Assembly: GCF_019312595.1 (NCBI RefSeq)
Contig: NZ_JAHWDQ010000003.1
Coordinates: 310,001-374,000 of the forward strand
Length of the DNA: 64,000 nucleotides
Direction: 5' to 3'
From: Zhongshania aquimaris
Lineage (GTDB): Bacteria; Pseudomonadota; Gammaproteobacteria; Pseudomonadales; Spongiibacteraceae
Part shown: positions 50,674-59,608 of the stretch, in pieces
How the letters are laid out: each line of letters begins with the position of its first letter
How positions within the stretch are numbered: position 1 is the first letter of the stretch
The notes under the pieces: model-generated
What the model saw: only the letters and a program-made list of their open reading frames with translations
What the model was told of the DNA's origin: nothing
Database searches by the model: none
Made by a program: the position numbers and the translations under genes

Positions 50674-52281
50674 ATGACTGTACTGACATCGACGATTAAC
50701 CCACGCGATCCGAGCTTTATAGAAAATGCCGAGCACATGCAGGCACAGGTTGATGACCTTAAAAATCTGGTCGCGCACATCAATCAAGGCGGTGGCGAGA
50801 AGTCCCAGCGCCGTCACACTGAGAAAGGTAAATTGCTGCCCCGCGAGCGCATCCATGCCCTGGTCGATGTCGGCGCGCCTTTCTTGGAGCTGTCTCAACT
50901 CGCCGCCTATAAAGTCTATGACGAAGAACTCGCCGCGGCGGGTGTGATCACCGGCATTGGTCGCGTATGCGGCCAGGAGTGCATGATCATCGCCAATGAC
51001 GCGACAGTAAAAGGTGGCAGCTATTTTCCGCTCACGGTGAAAAAACATTTGCGAGCGCAAACCATTGCGCAAGAAAATAATTTGCCCTGTATTTATCTAG
51101 TTGACTCAGGCGGCGCCAACCTGCCCCGCCAAGACGAAGTTTTCCCGGATCGGGAACACTTTGGTCGTATATTCTTTAATCAAGCCAATATGTCTGCGAT
51201 GGGCATTCCCCAAATCGCCGTGGTTATGGGCAGCTGCACGGCAGGTGGTGCCTATGTACCCGCCATGGCTGACGAGTCTATTATTGTCAGAGAACAAGGC
51301 ACCATCTTTTTAGCCGGCCCACCACTGGTGAAAGCCGCCACAGGTGAAGTCGTCAGCGCAGAAGATTTAGGCGGCGCCGATGTCCACTGTCGCGTGTCGG
51401 GTGTTGCCGATCATTACGCGCAAAACGATCACCACGCACTGCAGCTAGCGCGCAATGCCGTTAAGCGCCTAAACCGTAACAAACGCATTTCACTCGATGT
51501 TAGTCCGAGTATCGAACCGGCTTTACCGGCAGAAGAAATTTACGGCATCGTGCCAAAGGACAGCCGCAAGCCCTACGACGTTCGCGAAGTTATCGCACGC
51601 ATTGTGGACGGTTCGGATTTTGATGAATTCAAAGCCCTATTCGGCACTACCCTGGTGTGTGGCTTTGCCCGTATTTTTGGCTACCCTGTCGGCATTGTCG
51701 CCAACAACGGTATTTTATTTTCTGAGTCAGCACAAAAAGGCGCGCACTTTATTGAGCTTTGCGCACAGCGCAAAATTCCACTGATCTTCTTACAAAACAT
51801 CACCGGCTTTATGGTTGGCCAGCAATACGAATCTGGCGGCATAGCCAAACACGGCGCCAAAATGGTCATGGCCGTTGCCTGTGCCCAAGTGCCAAAACTA
51901 ACGGTATTGATTGGCGGCTCTTTTGGCGCCGGCAATTACGGCATGTGCGGCCGCGCCTACGATCCACGCTTTATGTTTATGTGGCCTAATGCGCGCATCT
52001 CAGTAATGGGCGGTGAGCAAGCTGCCGGCGTTATGGCACAAATCAAACGCGACCAGTTTGAGCGCGAAGATAAAAACTGGCCTGCCGAAGATGAAAAAGC
52101 CTTCAAGCAGCCGATTCTTGATACCTATGAAGAGCAGGGTCACCCCTACTTCGCCTCGGCGCGGCTTTGGGACGACGGCGTTATCGACCCAGCAGATACC
52201 CGCATGGTCTTGGGTTTAAGTTTGTCTGCCAGCCTGAATAAGCCGATAGAAGAAACCAAGTTCGGCGTGTTCAGAATGTAG
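50674..52281 (+). CDS. liuB: 3-methylcrotonyl-CoA carboxylase, beta (carboxyltransferase) subunit
   Basis: 535 aa carboxyltransferase of MCC; transfers carboxyl from biotin to 3-methylcrotonyl-CoA. N-terminal crotonase-like half with [33 protein letters not shown] and [22 protein letters not shown]-terminal half with [25 protein letters not shown] and [40 protein letters not shown]. These are MCC-beta-specific stretches. It is followed directly by the alpha subunit gene, with no liuC between. Confidence 0.97.
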   Translation: MTVLTSTINPRDPSFIENAEHMQAQVDDLKNLVAHINQGGGEKSQRRHTEKGKLLPRERIHALVDVGAPFLELSQLAAYKVYDEELAAAGVITGIGRVCGQECMIIANDATVKGGSYFPLTVKKHLRAQTIAQENNLPCIYLVDSGGANLPRQDEVFPDREHFGRIFFNQANMSAMGIPQIAVVMGSCTAGGAYVPAMADESIIVREQGTIFLAGPPLVKAATGEVVSAEDLGGADVHCRVSGVADHYAQNDHHALQLARNAVKRLNRNKRISLDVSPSIEPALPAEEIYGIVPKDSRKPYDVREVIARIVDGSDFDEFKALFGTTLVCGFARIFGYPVGIVANNGILFSESAQKGAHFIELCAQRKIPLIFLQNITGFMVGQQYESGGIAKHGAKMVMAVACAQVPKLTVLIGGSFGAGNYGMCGRAYDPRFMFMWPNARISVMGGEQAAGVMAQIKRDQFEREDKNWPAEDEKAFKQPILDTYEEQGHPYFASARLWDDGVIDPADTRMVLGLSLSASLNKPIEETKFGVFRM

Positions 52282-52365
52282 GCAACTGCCACAGCGCCAA
52301 GTATCCGCATTCGCAATAGCGTAACTGTGAAAAACAAATTCGGGTAGCACCCAGGAAGCACAAAC

Positions 52366-54375
52366 ATGTTTGATAAAATATTAATTGCAAACCGTGGCGA
52401 AATTGCCTGCCGGGTTATTAAAACCGCGCGCAAAATGGGCATTCTTACTGTTGCCGTGTACAGCGATGCAGACCGCAATGCCCTGCACGTCAGCATGGCC
52501 GACGAGGCTATCTATATAGGCGCATCTCCGGCGCGGGAGTCTTATTTAGATGTCGATAAAATTATCGACGCAGCCCTCGTAACCGGCGCGCAAGCCATTC
52601 ACCCGGGCTACGGATTCTTATCTGAAAACGCTGAGTTCTGCCGTCGCTGCGCAGCGGAAAATATCGTATTTATCGGGCCACCAACCGGCGCCATCGTTGC
52701 GATGGGATCAAAGTCCGCCGCCAAACAAATCATGGAAAAAGCCGGTGTTCCACTGGTGCCCGGCTATCACGGCGACGATCAAGACCCAGAGATAATTCGC
52801 AAAGCCGCAAACGACATGGGCTACCCAGTGCTACTTAAAGCCACTGCGGGTGGCGGTGGCAAAGGTATGCGCCAAGTATGGAGCGCCGAGGAATTCGACA
52901 GCGCCCTGCAAGCAGCAAAGCGCGAAGCACTCAATGGCTTTGGCGACGACACCATGCTGGTTGAGAAATACCTGACTCAGCCCCGTCATATTGAAATACA
53001 AGTTTTTTGCGACAGCCACGGCAATGCCGTTTACTTATTTGAACGGGACTGCTCCATTCAGCGCCGCCACCAAAAAGTCATTGAAGAAGCACCCGCTCCC
53101 GGTTTGAGTGACGCGCTGCGCAGCGAAATGGGCGAAGCTGCAGTGCGCGCAGCACAGGCGATTGACTACGTTGGCGCCGGTACGGTGGAGTTCCTGCTGG
53201 ACATCGACGGCAGTTTTTACTTCATGGAAATGAATACCCGCCTGCAGGTTGAACATCCTGTTACCGAAATGATTACCGGACTTGATTTGGTTGACTGGCA
53301 GCTCTGCGTTGCAGCCGGCGGTACACTGCCACTGCAGCAGAATGAACTGCAAATTAAGGGGCACGCTATCGAAGCGCGCATCTACGCTGAAGATCCGAAC
53401 AATGAATTCTTGCCGCAAACCGGCACCCTTCACTTTTTAGAAACGCCTGCTGAATCAGCAAACGTTCGGGTAGATACCGGCGTTCGTGAAGGCGACGATG
53501 TCAGTGTGTTCTACGATCCAATGATCGCCAAACTAATCGTTTGGGATACGGATCGCAGCACGGCCTTACGTCGTTTAAGCACTGCGCTAAAGCAATACCG
53601 CATTAGCGGCGTCATTAACAATATCGATTTTCTTCATACCATCAGTCGTCACCAGGCGTTTGCAGACGCGGACTTCGATACCGGCTTTATCGGTAAACAT
53701 GAAGAAAGCCTGCTTGATATGGCCAACACGCAAAGTCCAACTAGTATTGCGCTAGCGGCGCTGTATTTAGTGCTAGTGCAAAAGCAACGTATTCATCGCT
53801 TCGCGACCTCCAGCACTGACCCAAGCTCGCCTTGGAACAACCCCTACAACTGGCGCCCAAATCAAGCTGCTGAACATCGCTTTACGCTAAAGATGGGCGA
53901 CGAGCTGTACCCTGTTTCGGTATCCGCGCAATCAAATACTGACAACTCTGCGTTCATCATTCGCTTTGCCGATACATCCTATATTGTTAACGGCAGCTTA
54001 GATGGACGAAACATAAAAGCTGATATTAATGGCCATAAGGTGTCCGCGACCGTCGCGGCAAACCAGGGCAACTACTGTTTATTCAGCGCAGAACAGACTC
54101 TGAACTTCTCTATCGAAGGACCAGACCTGGGCGACAACAGCGATAACGCTGGGGAAAACCAACTCGTCGCGCCAATGAACGGCACAGTAGTCAGCCACCT
54201 GGTCGACACTGGCAGTACGGTAAGCAAAGGTACACCGCTGATGATTATGGAAGCGATGAAAATGGAACACACCATTCGCGCACCAGCGGACGGTGTTGTA
54301 AATGTTTTTTACTTCCAAGCCGGCGAACTCGTTAGCGGCGGTGCCGAACTCATTCAATTTGAGAGAACCGAATAA
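52366..54375 (+). CDS. liuD: 3-methylcrotonyl-CoA carboxylase, alpha (biotin) subunit
   Basis: 669 aa. Biotin carboxylase domain (residues 1-445: KILIANRGEIACRVI, ATAGGGGKGMR for ATP, EMNTRLQVEHPVTEMITGLDLV), a middle domain, and a C-terminal biotinyl domain with EAMKMEHT; the biotinylated Lys is residue 632. Forms the MCC holoenzyme with LiuB. Start 52366 with AGGA 11 nt upstream; 2 bp before the lyase start. Confidence 0.97.
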   Translation: MFDKILIANRGEIACRVIKTARKMGILTVAVYSDADRNALHVSMADEAIYIGASPARESYLDVDKIIDAALVTGAQAIHPGYGFLSENAEFCRRCAAENIVFIGPPTGAIVAMGSKSAAKQIMEKAGVPLVPGYHGDDQDPEIIRKAANDMGYPVLLKATAGGGGKGMRQVWSAEEFDSALQAAKREALNGFGDDTMLVEKYLTQPRHIEIQVFCDSHGNAVYLFERDCSIQRRHQKVIEEAPAPGLSDALRSEMGEAAVRAAQAIDYVGAGTVEFLLDIDGSFYFMEMNTRLQVEHPVTEMITGLDLVDWQLCVAAGGTLPLQQNELQIKGHAIEARIYAEDPNNEFLPQTGTLHFLETPAESANVRVDTGVREGDDVSVFYDPMIAKLIVWDTDRSTALRRLSTALKQYRISGVINNIDFLHTISRHQAFADADFDTGFIGKHEESLLDMANTQSPTSIALAALYLVLVQKQRIHRFATSSTDPSSPWNNPYNWRPNQAAEHRFTLKMGDELYPVSVSAQSNTDNSAFIIRFADTSYIVNGSLDGRNIKADINGHKVSATVAANQGNYCLFSAEQTLNFSIEGPDLGDNSDNAGENQLVAPMNGTVVSHLVDTGSTVSKGTPLMIMEAMKMEHTIRAPADGVVNVFYFQAGELVSGGAELIQFERTE

Positions 54376-54377
54376 GA

Positions 54378-55244
54378 ATGACTTTGCCATCGGCTGCACG
54401 CATCGTTGAGGTCGGGCCTCGCGATGGCCTACAAAACGAAAAGCGCTACTTCGACATCGGTGTTCGGACGCAGCTCATCAATATGCTTGCCGACGCCGGT
54501 ATCAGCCATATCGAAGCCGGTAGCTTTGTGAGCCCAAAATGGGTACCGCAGATGGCAAATAGCGATCAGGTATTCACTGGCATAGAACGCAGAAGCGACA
54601 CCTTTTACATTGCACTCGTACCTAATTTGCAAGGCTTCGAATTAGCAGTGCAAGCACGGGCCAACGAGGTAGCTATTTTCACGAGCGCCTCAGAAGCCTT
54701 TGCGCAAAAGAATACCAATTGCTCGATAGCGGAGAATTTAGCCCGTTTCAGCCCCATTCTCACCAGGGCAAAGCAAGTAAGCATTCCCGTTCGCGGCTAT
54801 GTCTCTTGTATCGCGGGCTGCCCCTACGAAGGTGATATTGAACCTGAAGCAGTGGCGAATCTTGCGGCTAAACTGATCGCCATGGGTTGCTACGAAATAT
54901 CGCTGGGCGACACCATCGGCAGCGCCCGACCGGAGCAAACAGCGCAAATTCTTAAGGCAGTAATACAACAAGTGCCGGTAGAAAAACTCGCGGTGCACTT
55001 TCACGACACCAACGGTCGCGCACTAGACAATATTCGCACCGCACTTGAGTTTGGCGTCACGGTAATTGATAGCGCGATTGCCGGTTTAGGTGGCTGCCCT
55101 TACGCGGAAGGCGCCTCTGGCAACGTCGCATCTGAATCGGTAATTGCGCTGTTAAACGAGCTCAATATCGAACACGGCATCGACCTCACGAAGCTACTCA
55201 AGGCAAGCGACTTCATTCAAGCTGCGCTAAGCAAGACACAATAA
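54378..55244 (+). CDS. liuE: hydroxymethylglutaryl-CoA lyase
   Basis: 288 aa TIM-barrel lyase splitting HMG-CoA into acetyl-CoA and acetoacetate. N-terminal EVGPRDGLQNEKRYFD (catalytic Arg, Asp), AGSFVSPKWVPQMANSD, HFHDTNGRALDN (metal His pair) and the C-terminal Cys loop GLGGCPYAEGASGNVASE are all intact. Start overlaps the ribosome-distance of liuD (2 bp gap), so translation is coupled. Confidence 0.96.
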   Translation: MTLPSAARIVEVGPRDGLQNEKRYFDIGVRTQLINMLADAGISHIEAGSFVSPKWVPQMANSDQVFTGIERRSDTFYIALVPNLQGFELAVQARANEVAIFTSASEAFAQKNTNCSIAENLARFSPILTRAKQVSIPVRGYVSCIAGCPYEGDIEPEAVANLAAKLIAMGCYEISLGDTIGSARPEQTAQILKAVIQQVPVEKLAVHFHDTNGRALDNIRTALEFGVTVIDSAIAGLGGCPYAEGASGNVASESVIALLNELNIEHGIDLTKLLKASDFIQAALSKTQ

Positions 55245-55282
55245 ATTTCACACCTTAAGATTAAAACAGCAGGACATATGTA

Positions 55283-57235
55283 ATGGCTGAGCGTTTATGG
55301 CAAGCATCCCAAAGCAGAATTGAGAGCGCCAACATCACCGCTTTTCAGAAAAAAGTTAGCGCTGAAAATGCCATTAACATCAGCAGCTATGACGACCTGT
55401 ACAACTGGTCGCGAGCCTTTCCAGAAAAGTTCTGGTCAGCGGTGTGGAGCTTTTGCGACGTGCGCAGCTCAGCGCCCTACCACTCTGTCATTAGCAGAGG
55501 AAATACGTTTGCCGACACACAGTGGTTCGAGGGCGCAAAACTTAACTTTGCTGAAAACCTACTGCGCCGTCGCGACGACAAATGCGCCATTGTATCGCTA
55601 TTAGAAAACGGCCAGCGCCGGAGTATTTCCTACGCCGAACTTTACACAGACGTTGAGCAATTGGCGGCCGCGCTTCGCGATCAAGGTGTTAGCGCAGGCG
55701 ATCGCGTCGCCGGCATTATGCCCAATATCCCAGAAGCGCTTATCGCCATGTTAGCCACTGCCAGTATCGGGGCGATATGGTCATCGTGCTCACCCGACTT
55801 TGGTACCCAGGGCATCCTGGATCGTTTCGTACAAATACAGCCTAAAGTACTATTTTGCAGCGACGGCTATTACTACAACGGCAAAACCATCCACTCCCTA
55901 GCTACGGTAAAGTCCGTCGCAGAGCGTATTCCCGAACTGAGTAAAGTTATTGTTGTTCCGCTTATCAATGAACGTAGTGACTTGAGCGACATACCCAACA
56001 GTATCGGCTTTCCGCAATTTTTATCGGACGCGCCACAAACAGCGCTGCACTTTGAACAGCTCCCGTTCAATCACCCTCTGTATATTATGTATTCCTCGGG
56101 CACGACAGGCGTACCCAAATGCATCGTTCACAGCGCCGGCGGCACTCTGCTTCAACACCTTAAAGAACACAGCCTGCACACCGATATAAGCGCGAACGAT
56201 GTGCTGTTCTACTACACCACATGCGGGTGGATGATGTGGAACTGGCTGGTGTCCGGCCTAGCATCTGAATGCACGCTGGTGCTTTACGACGGCTCCCCTT
56301 TAGCTGGGAATAACACGCTGCTGCTCGACGCGATTGATAGCGAGGGCATCACCGTGTTTGGCACTAGCGCGCGATATATCGCCGCTGTGGATAAGGCCGG
56401 TATCAAACCCCGCGAATCCCATTCGCTGGCAAGTTTAAAAACGATCTTGTCCACCGGCTCACCACTCAGCGACGAAAGTTTTAATTATGTTTATCGCGAT
56501 ATAAAAGCAGATGTATGCCTGTCTTCAATCAGCGGCGGTACCGACATCATCTCCTGCTTTGTTCTAGGCAATCCGATTCTTCCCGTTTACTCCGGCGAAA
56601 TACAATGCCGTGGCTTGGGCATGGCAGTAGAAGTTTGGGACGATGAAGGCAACGCAGTCTATCAACAAAAAGGTGAACTGGTTTGCACCGCGCCCTTCCC
56701 TAGCTGTCCCATCGGCTTTTGGAATGATAGCAATGGCGAAAAATTCCACGATGCCTACTTTGCCACTTATCCTGGAATATGGGCGCACAGTGATTACGCA
56801 GAAATAACGGAAACCAACGGTGTGATCATTCACGGCCGCAGCGACGCTGTACTTAACCCCGGCGGCGTACGTATCGGCACCGCAGAAATCTATCGTCAAG
56901 TAGAAAAGATTAGCGAGGTCGTCGACTCAGTCGTCGTTGGTCAGAGCTGGCAGAGTGATGTACGGGTAATCTTATTTGTCGTTTTAGGAGACAAGCTGAG
57001 CTTAGATGATTCGCTAATTCAAACTATCAAAACCACTATTCGCAGTAATACCACACCCAGACACGTGCCTGCAAAAATAATACAGGTGCGCGACATACCC
57101 AGAACGATCAGCGGCAAAACCGTTGAGCTTGCAGTGCGTGAAACCATTCACGGCCGCCCCGTTAAAAACACTGATGCACTGGCCAATCCAGAGGCGCTGA
57201 ACTACTTCAAGAAATTGGCGGAATTAGCAAGCTGA
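55283..57235 (+). CDS. aacS: acetoacetyl-CoA synthetase
   Basis: 650 aa, the length of AacS. N-terminal FPEKFWSAVWSFCDVRSSAPYHSV and WFEGAKLNFAENLLRRRDDKCAIVS; P-loop YIMYSSGTTGVPKCIVHSAGG; TCGWMMWNWLVSGLA; SDYAEITETNGVIIHGRSDAVLNPGGVRIGTAEIYRQVE; C-terminal Lys in RTISGKTVELAV. It reactivates the acetoacetate released by LiuE so that thiolase can use it. Closes the liu operon; followed by the small hairpin GGCATCG/CGATGCC (57283-57301). Confidence 0.95.
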   Translation: MAERLWQASQSRIESANITAFQKKVSAENAINISSYDDLYNWSRAFPEKFWSAVWSFCDVRSSAPYHSVISRGNTFADTQWFEGAKLNFAENLLRRRDDKCAIVSLLENGQRRSISYAELYTDVEQLAAALRDQGVSAGDRVAGIMPNIPEALIAMLATASIGAIWSSCSPDFGTQGILDRFVQIQPKVLFCSDGYYYNGKTIHSLATVKSVAERIPELSKVIVVPLINERSDLSDIPNSIGFPQFLSDAPQTALHFEQLPFNHPLYIMYSSGTTGVPKCIVHSAGGTLLQHLKEHSLHTDISANDVLFYYTTCGWMMWNWLVSGLASECTLVLYDGSPLAGNNTLLLDAIDSEGITVFGTSARYIAAVDKAGIKPRESHSLASLKTILSTGSPLSDESFNYVYRDIKADVCLSSISGGTDIISCFVLGNPILPVYSGEIQCRGLGMAVEVWDDEGNAVYQQKGELVCTAPFPSCPIGFWNDSNGEKFHDAYFATYPGIWAHSDYAEITETNGVIIHGRSDAVLNPGGVRIGTAEIYRQVEKISEVVDSVVVGQSWQSDVRVILFVVLGDKLSLDDSLIQTIKTTIRSNTTPRHVPAKIIQVRDIPRTISGKTVELAVRETIHGRPVKNTDALANPEALNYFKKLAELAS

Positions 57236-57282
57236 CATAGAGGTCGAGTGGCTAATCTCTCAGTATCAAGGTAATAAGCTAC

Positions 57283-57301
57283 GGCATCGCAAATCGATGC
57301 C
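57283..57301. terminator. small hairpin after the liu operon
   Basis: GGCATCG-CAAAT-CGATGCC, 7-bp stem 47 nt after the aacS stop, without a T-run; converges with the NUDIX gene. Confidence 0.35.
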
Positions 57302-57331
57302 CAGAGGCTGAGTTACGTGGACAGATCGAAA

Positions 57332-57760
57332 TTACTCCACGATTTTACTGTGTTCTAAATAATCCAGCAGCCTTTCCTGCAGATGAAGAATTGCATCCGG
57401 ATGCGCAAGAAATTCGGGTACGTCCATAAACCTCCAATACTTCCCCTCATCACCAAAGGAAATATTTTCTGCCTCAGCAAGCGATAGTTCACCGACAAAA
57501 AAGTATCCGTAATCGCCTGGTTTGGAAAGGTCATATCGTTGTTTATAACGAAGTCTTTCTATCGAAAATTTAATGCCAAACTCTTCATGCAATTCACGGA
57601 CTACACATTGTTCAGGGGATTCATCGAACTCTCTGCCGCCACCAGGAAGATCAAACATTCCGGGAAAAGGTATCCCCTCCTTCATATCTCGCATATAGAC
57701 CAGAATTTTGCCATCCATAAATAGCGCTAATTTACACCCTGAGAATTCACCTGTTGTCAT
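57332..57760 (-). CDS. NUDIX hydrolase
   Basis: 142 aa. The NUDIX box is complete: GGGREFDESPEQCVVRELHEEFGI (G, five residues, E, seven, REhxEE), at about residues 41-64. Hydrolyses a nucleoside diphosphate linked to X; substrate not readable. No neighbour hints. Starts MTTGEFSGCKLALFMDGKIL at 57760. Confidence 0.92.
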   Translation of the reverse strand: MTTGEFSGCKLALFMDGKILVYMRDMKEGIPFPGMFDLPGGGREFDESPEQCVVRELHEEFGIKFSIERLRYKQRYDLSKPGDYGYFFVGELSLAEAENISFGDEGKYWRFMDVPEFLAHPDAILHLQERLLDYLEHSKIVE

Positions 57761-57828
57761 TGTTCCCCTCCGCGCTCATATCTCAGCCAACACGTGCAAC
57801 GATAAAGCTATCACAGTGACTACTCGTC

Positions 57829-58446
57829 TTAAGCCTTTGCAATGAGGTACGCCCCTGCGCAAACCATAAAGCCACCAGCCGTGTTTTTTACAGCGCGTTC
57901 TTTATCTAACCCTCTAGCGAGTGACACGACCCTCTTTGCCGAATAGGCATAACCGAGTTTGACACCACCAACCGCGACGATGGTCACAAAAACAACGATT
58001 GTGATATCCGACGTATTAATGGTGGCCAAATCAACAAACGCAGGAAACAGGCTGGCATAAAATAATATGGCTTTCACATCGCCAAGTGTAAGAATTAATC
58101 CCGAGAGAAAACTTGCTGACAATGTAGATCCAGACCGAGTAGAAGCCGCTACTAGCGATGAAGGTTTCGATCTTAAAAGGCTTATGCCGAACCAAATCAG
58201 ATAGACGCTTGCCATATACCTCAGACCGAGAAACAAACTCCCCATCACGTCGGCTAGCGCAGCCATGCCAAAAATAGCGAGAAAAACAAAAACGAGATCA
58301 CCGACTACGATTCCGGTGGCAACAGCAACACCGTTTAAAAATCCCGCTGTCGAAGAGCGTACAACAACCAAGGCGACGCTGGCGCTCGGAACAAGTGACA
58401 AAGCCACCATTGCGCTAAACAGAATGACTATCTCAACTAGATTCAT
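57829..58446 (-). CDS. LysE family exporter
   Basis: 205 aa, six hydrophobic segments in the RhtB/LysE pattern. SAMVALSLVPSASVALVVVRSSTAGFLNGVAVATGIVVGDLVFVFLAIFG and LRYMASVYLIWFGISLLRS are family hallmarks; the first segment has PSAS in place of the more common PGP. Inner-membrane amino-acid or metabolite exporter. Alone between the NUDIX and VIT genes. Confidence 0.92.
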   Translation of the reverse strand: MNLVEIVILFSAMVALSLVPSASVALVVVRSSTAGFLNGVAVATGIVVGDLVFVFLAIFGMAALADVMGSLFLGLRYMASVYLIWFGISLLRSKPSSLVAASTRSGSTLSASFLSGLILTLGDVKAILFYASLFPAFVDLATINTSDITIVVFVTIVAVGGVKLGYAYSAKRVVSLARGLDKERAVKNTAGGFMVCAGAYLIAKA

Positions 58447-58584
58447 AACGATCTCTAGACGTAACGCCTCCAGGAAAAACCCAAGTCCAAGAATCTTTGG
58501 CGCCCAGGTGCTACCTCTTCAAAGTACGGCTGAATATACGATACCCGTTTTTGGTATATATAATCATAATACTAGGGGGAATTA

Positions 58585-59274
58585 TTAAGCGGCAACCCCG
58601 AATAAAGCACCCACCCCAGCGGTCAAGCACATTGCAAGCACCCCCCAAAAAGTAACCCGAGAGACAGCGACTATAACGGGCGCACCGCCAGCTTTCGCTG
58701 CCAAAAAGCCAAGCAAAGCAAGGAATAAGAGTGCGCTGATTGACACAGCAAGCATAAGTCCAGACGCGGGGAATAACAGTACAACGAGTAGAGGTAAAGC
58801 AGCGCCCAGTGAAAATGTCGCTGCCGACGCGAACGCCGCCTGAATTGGCCGAGCCGTCGATGTTTCTGAAATACCAAGTTCATCACGTGCGTGCGCGCCA
58901 AGTGCATCGTGCTTCATCAATTGAGTTGCCACTTTGCTTGCAAGTTCCGGCTCTAATCCGCGACTAACGTATATCTCTGTCAACTCCGCCTGCTCTTGAA
59001 CTGGTGAATTGAGCAACTCCCTACTCTCTCTGGCAAGATCAGCTCGCTCTGTATCTGCCTGGGAACTGACAGACACATATTCACCTGCTGCCATCGACAT
59101 CGCACCCGCAACAAGACCGGCAACCCCCGTAAGCAATATCGTCGCAGAATCGGCTCCCGCTGCCGCCACGCCCAAGACTAGGCTAGCGGTAGATACAATC
59201 CCATCATTTGCGCCGAGAACGGCGGCACGAAGCCAACCGATTCGTTCGGTCCTATGCTTTTCAAAATGCGTCAT
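58585..59274 (-). CDS. VIT1/CCC1 family Fe2+/Mn2+ transporter
   Basis: 229 aa. GWLRAAVLGANDGIVSTASLVLGVAAAGADSATILLTGVAGLVAGAMSMAAGEYVSVSSQADTERADLARE is the conserved first half; the cytoplasmic metal-binding helix region (ELLNSPVQEQAELTEIYVSRGLEPELASKVATQLM) follows, then three C-terminal TM segments. Moves ferrous iron or manganese out of the cytoplasm. Monocistronic. Confidence 0.94.
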   Translation of the reverse strand: MTHFEKHRTERIGWLRAAVLGANDGIVSTASLVLGVAAAGADSATILLTGVAGLVAGAMSMAAGEYVSVSSQADTERADLARESRELLNSPVQEQAELTEIYVSRGLEPELASKVATQLMKHDALGAHARDELGISETSTARPIQAAFASAATFSLGAALPLLVVLLFPASGLMLAVSISALLFLALLGFLAAKAGGAPVIVAVSRVTFWGVLAMCLTAGVGALFGVAA

Positions 59275-59608
59275 ACCAATCTCCCGCTATTAGTAGACAA
59301 AACAAGTAGATCATCGCACGAGACGTGACCAAAGAAGTATTGTTTGAATAGGGAACACAAGAAAAACTCATCGCGTATTTGTCCTATGCAAGTATCTGGA
59401 TCAATGCAGCACTCTTACAACTGGAAACCCACCATAAGATTGTTTGCTTCCGCAAAGAAAAACGCCTGCATTGTAGAAAGCACAACACGAAGTATTACGA
59501 CGATAAGGATGAGACAGGACTTTTTATAACCAGATCATCGGCGATGGATACTAGCTTAAAATAACATCGGCTGTGTTAGCGATGTTGTTTTACTCGCTCC
59601 CGCACCTA
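59275..59608. other. non-coding stretch between VIT and PBP genes
   Basis: Two overlapping 61-codon frames (59344-59529, 59379-59564) lack ribosome sites and family similarity. Nothing else seen. Confidence 0.4.

Noticed and set aside
59344-59564. Two overlapping 61-codon frames
   Set aside because: No ribosome sites, different frames, no recognisable product.
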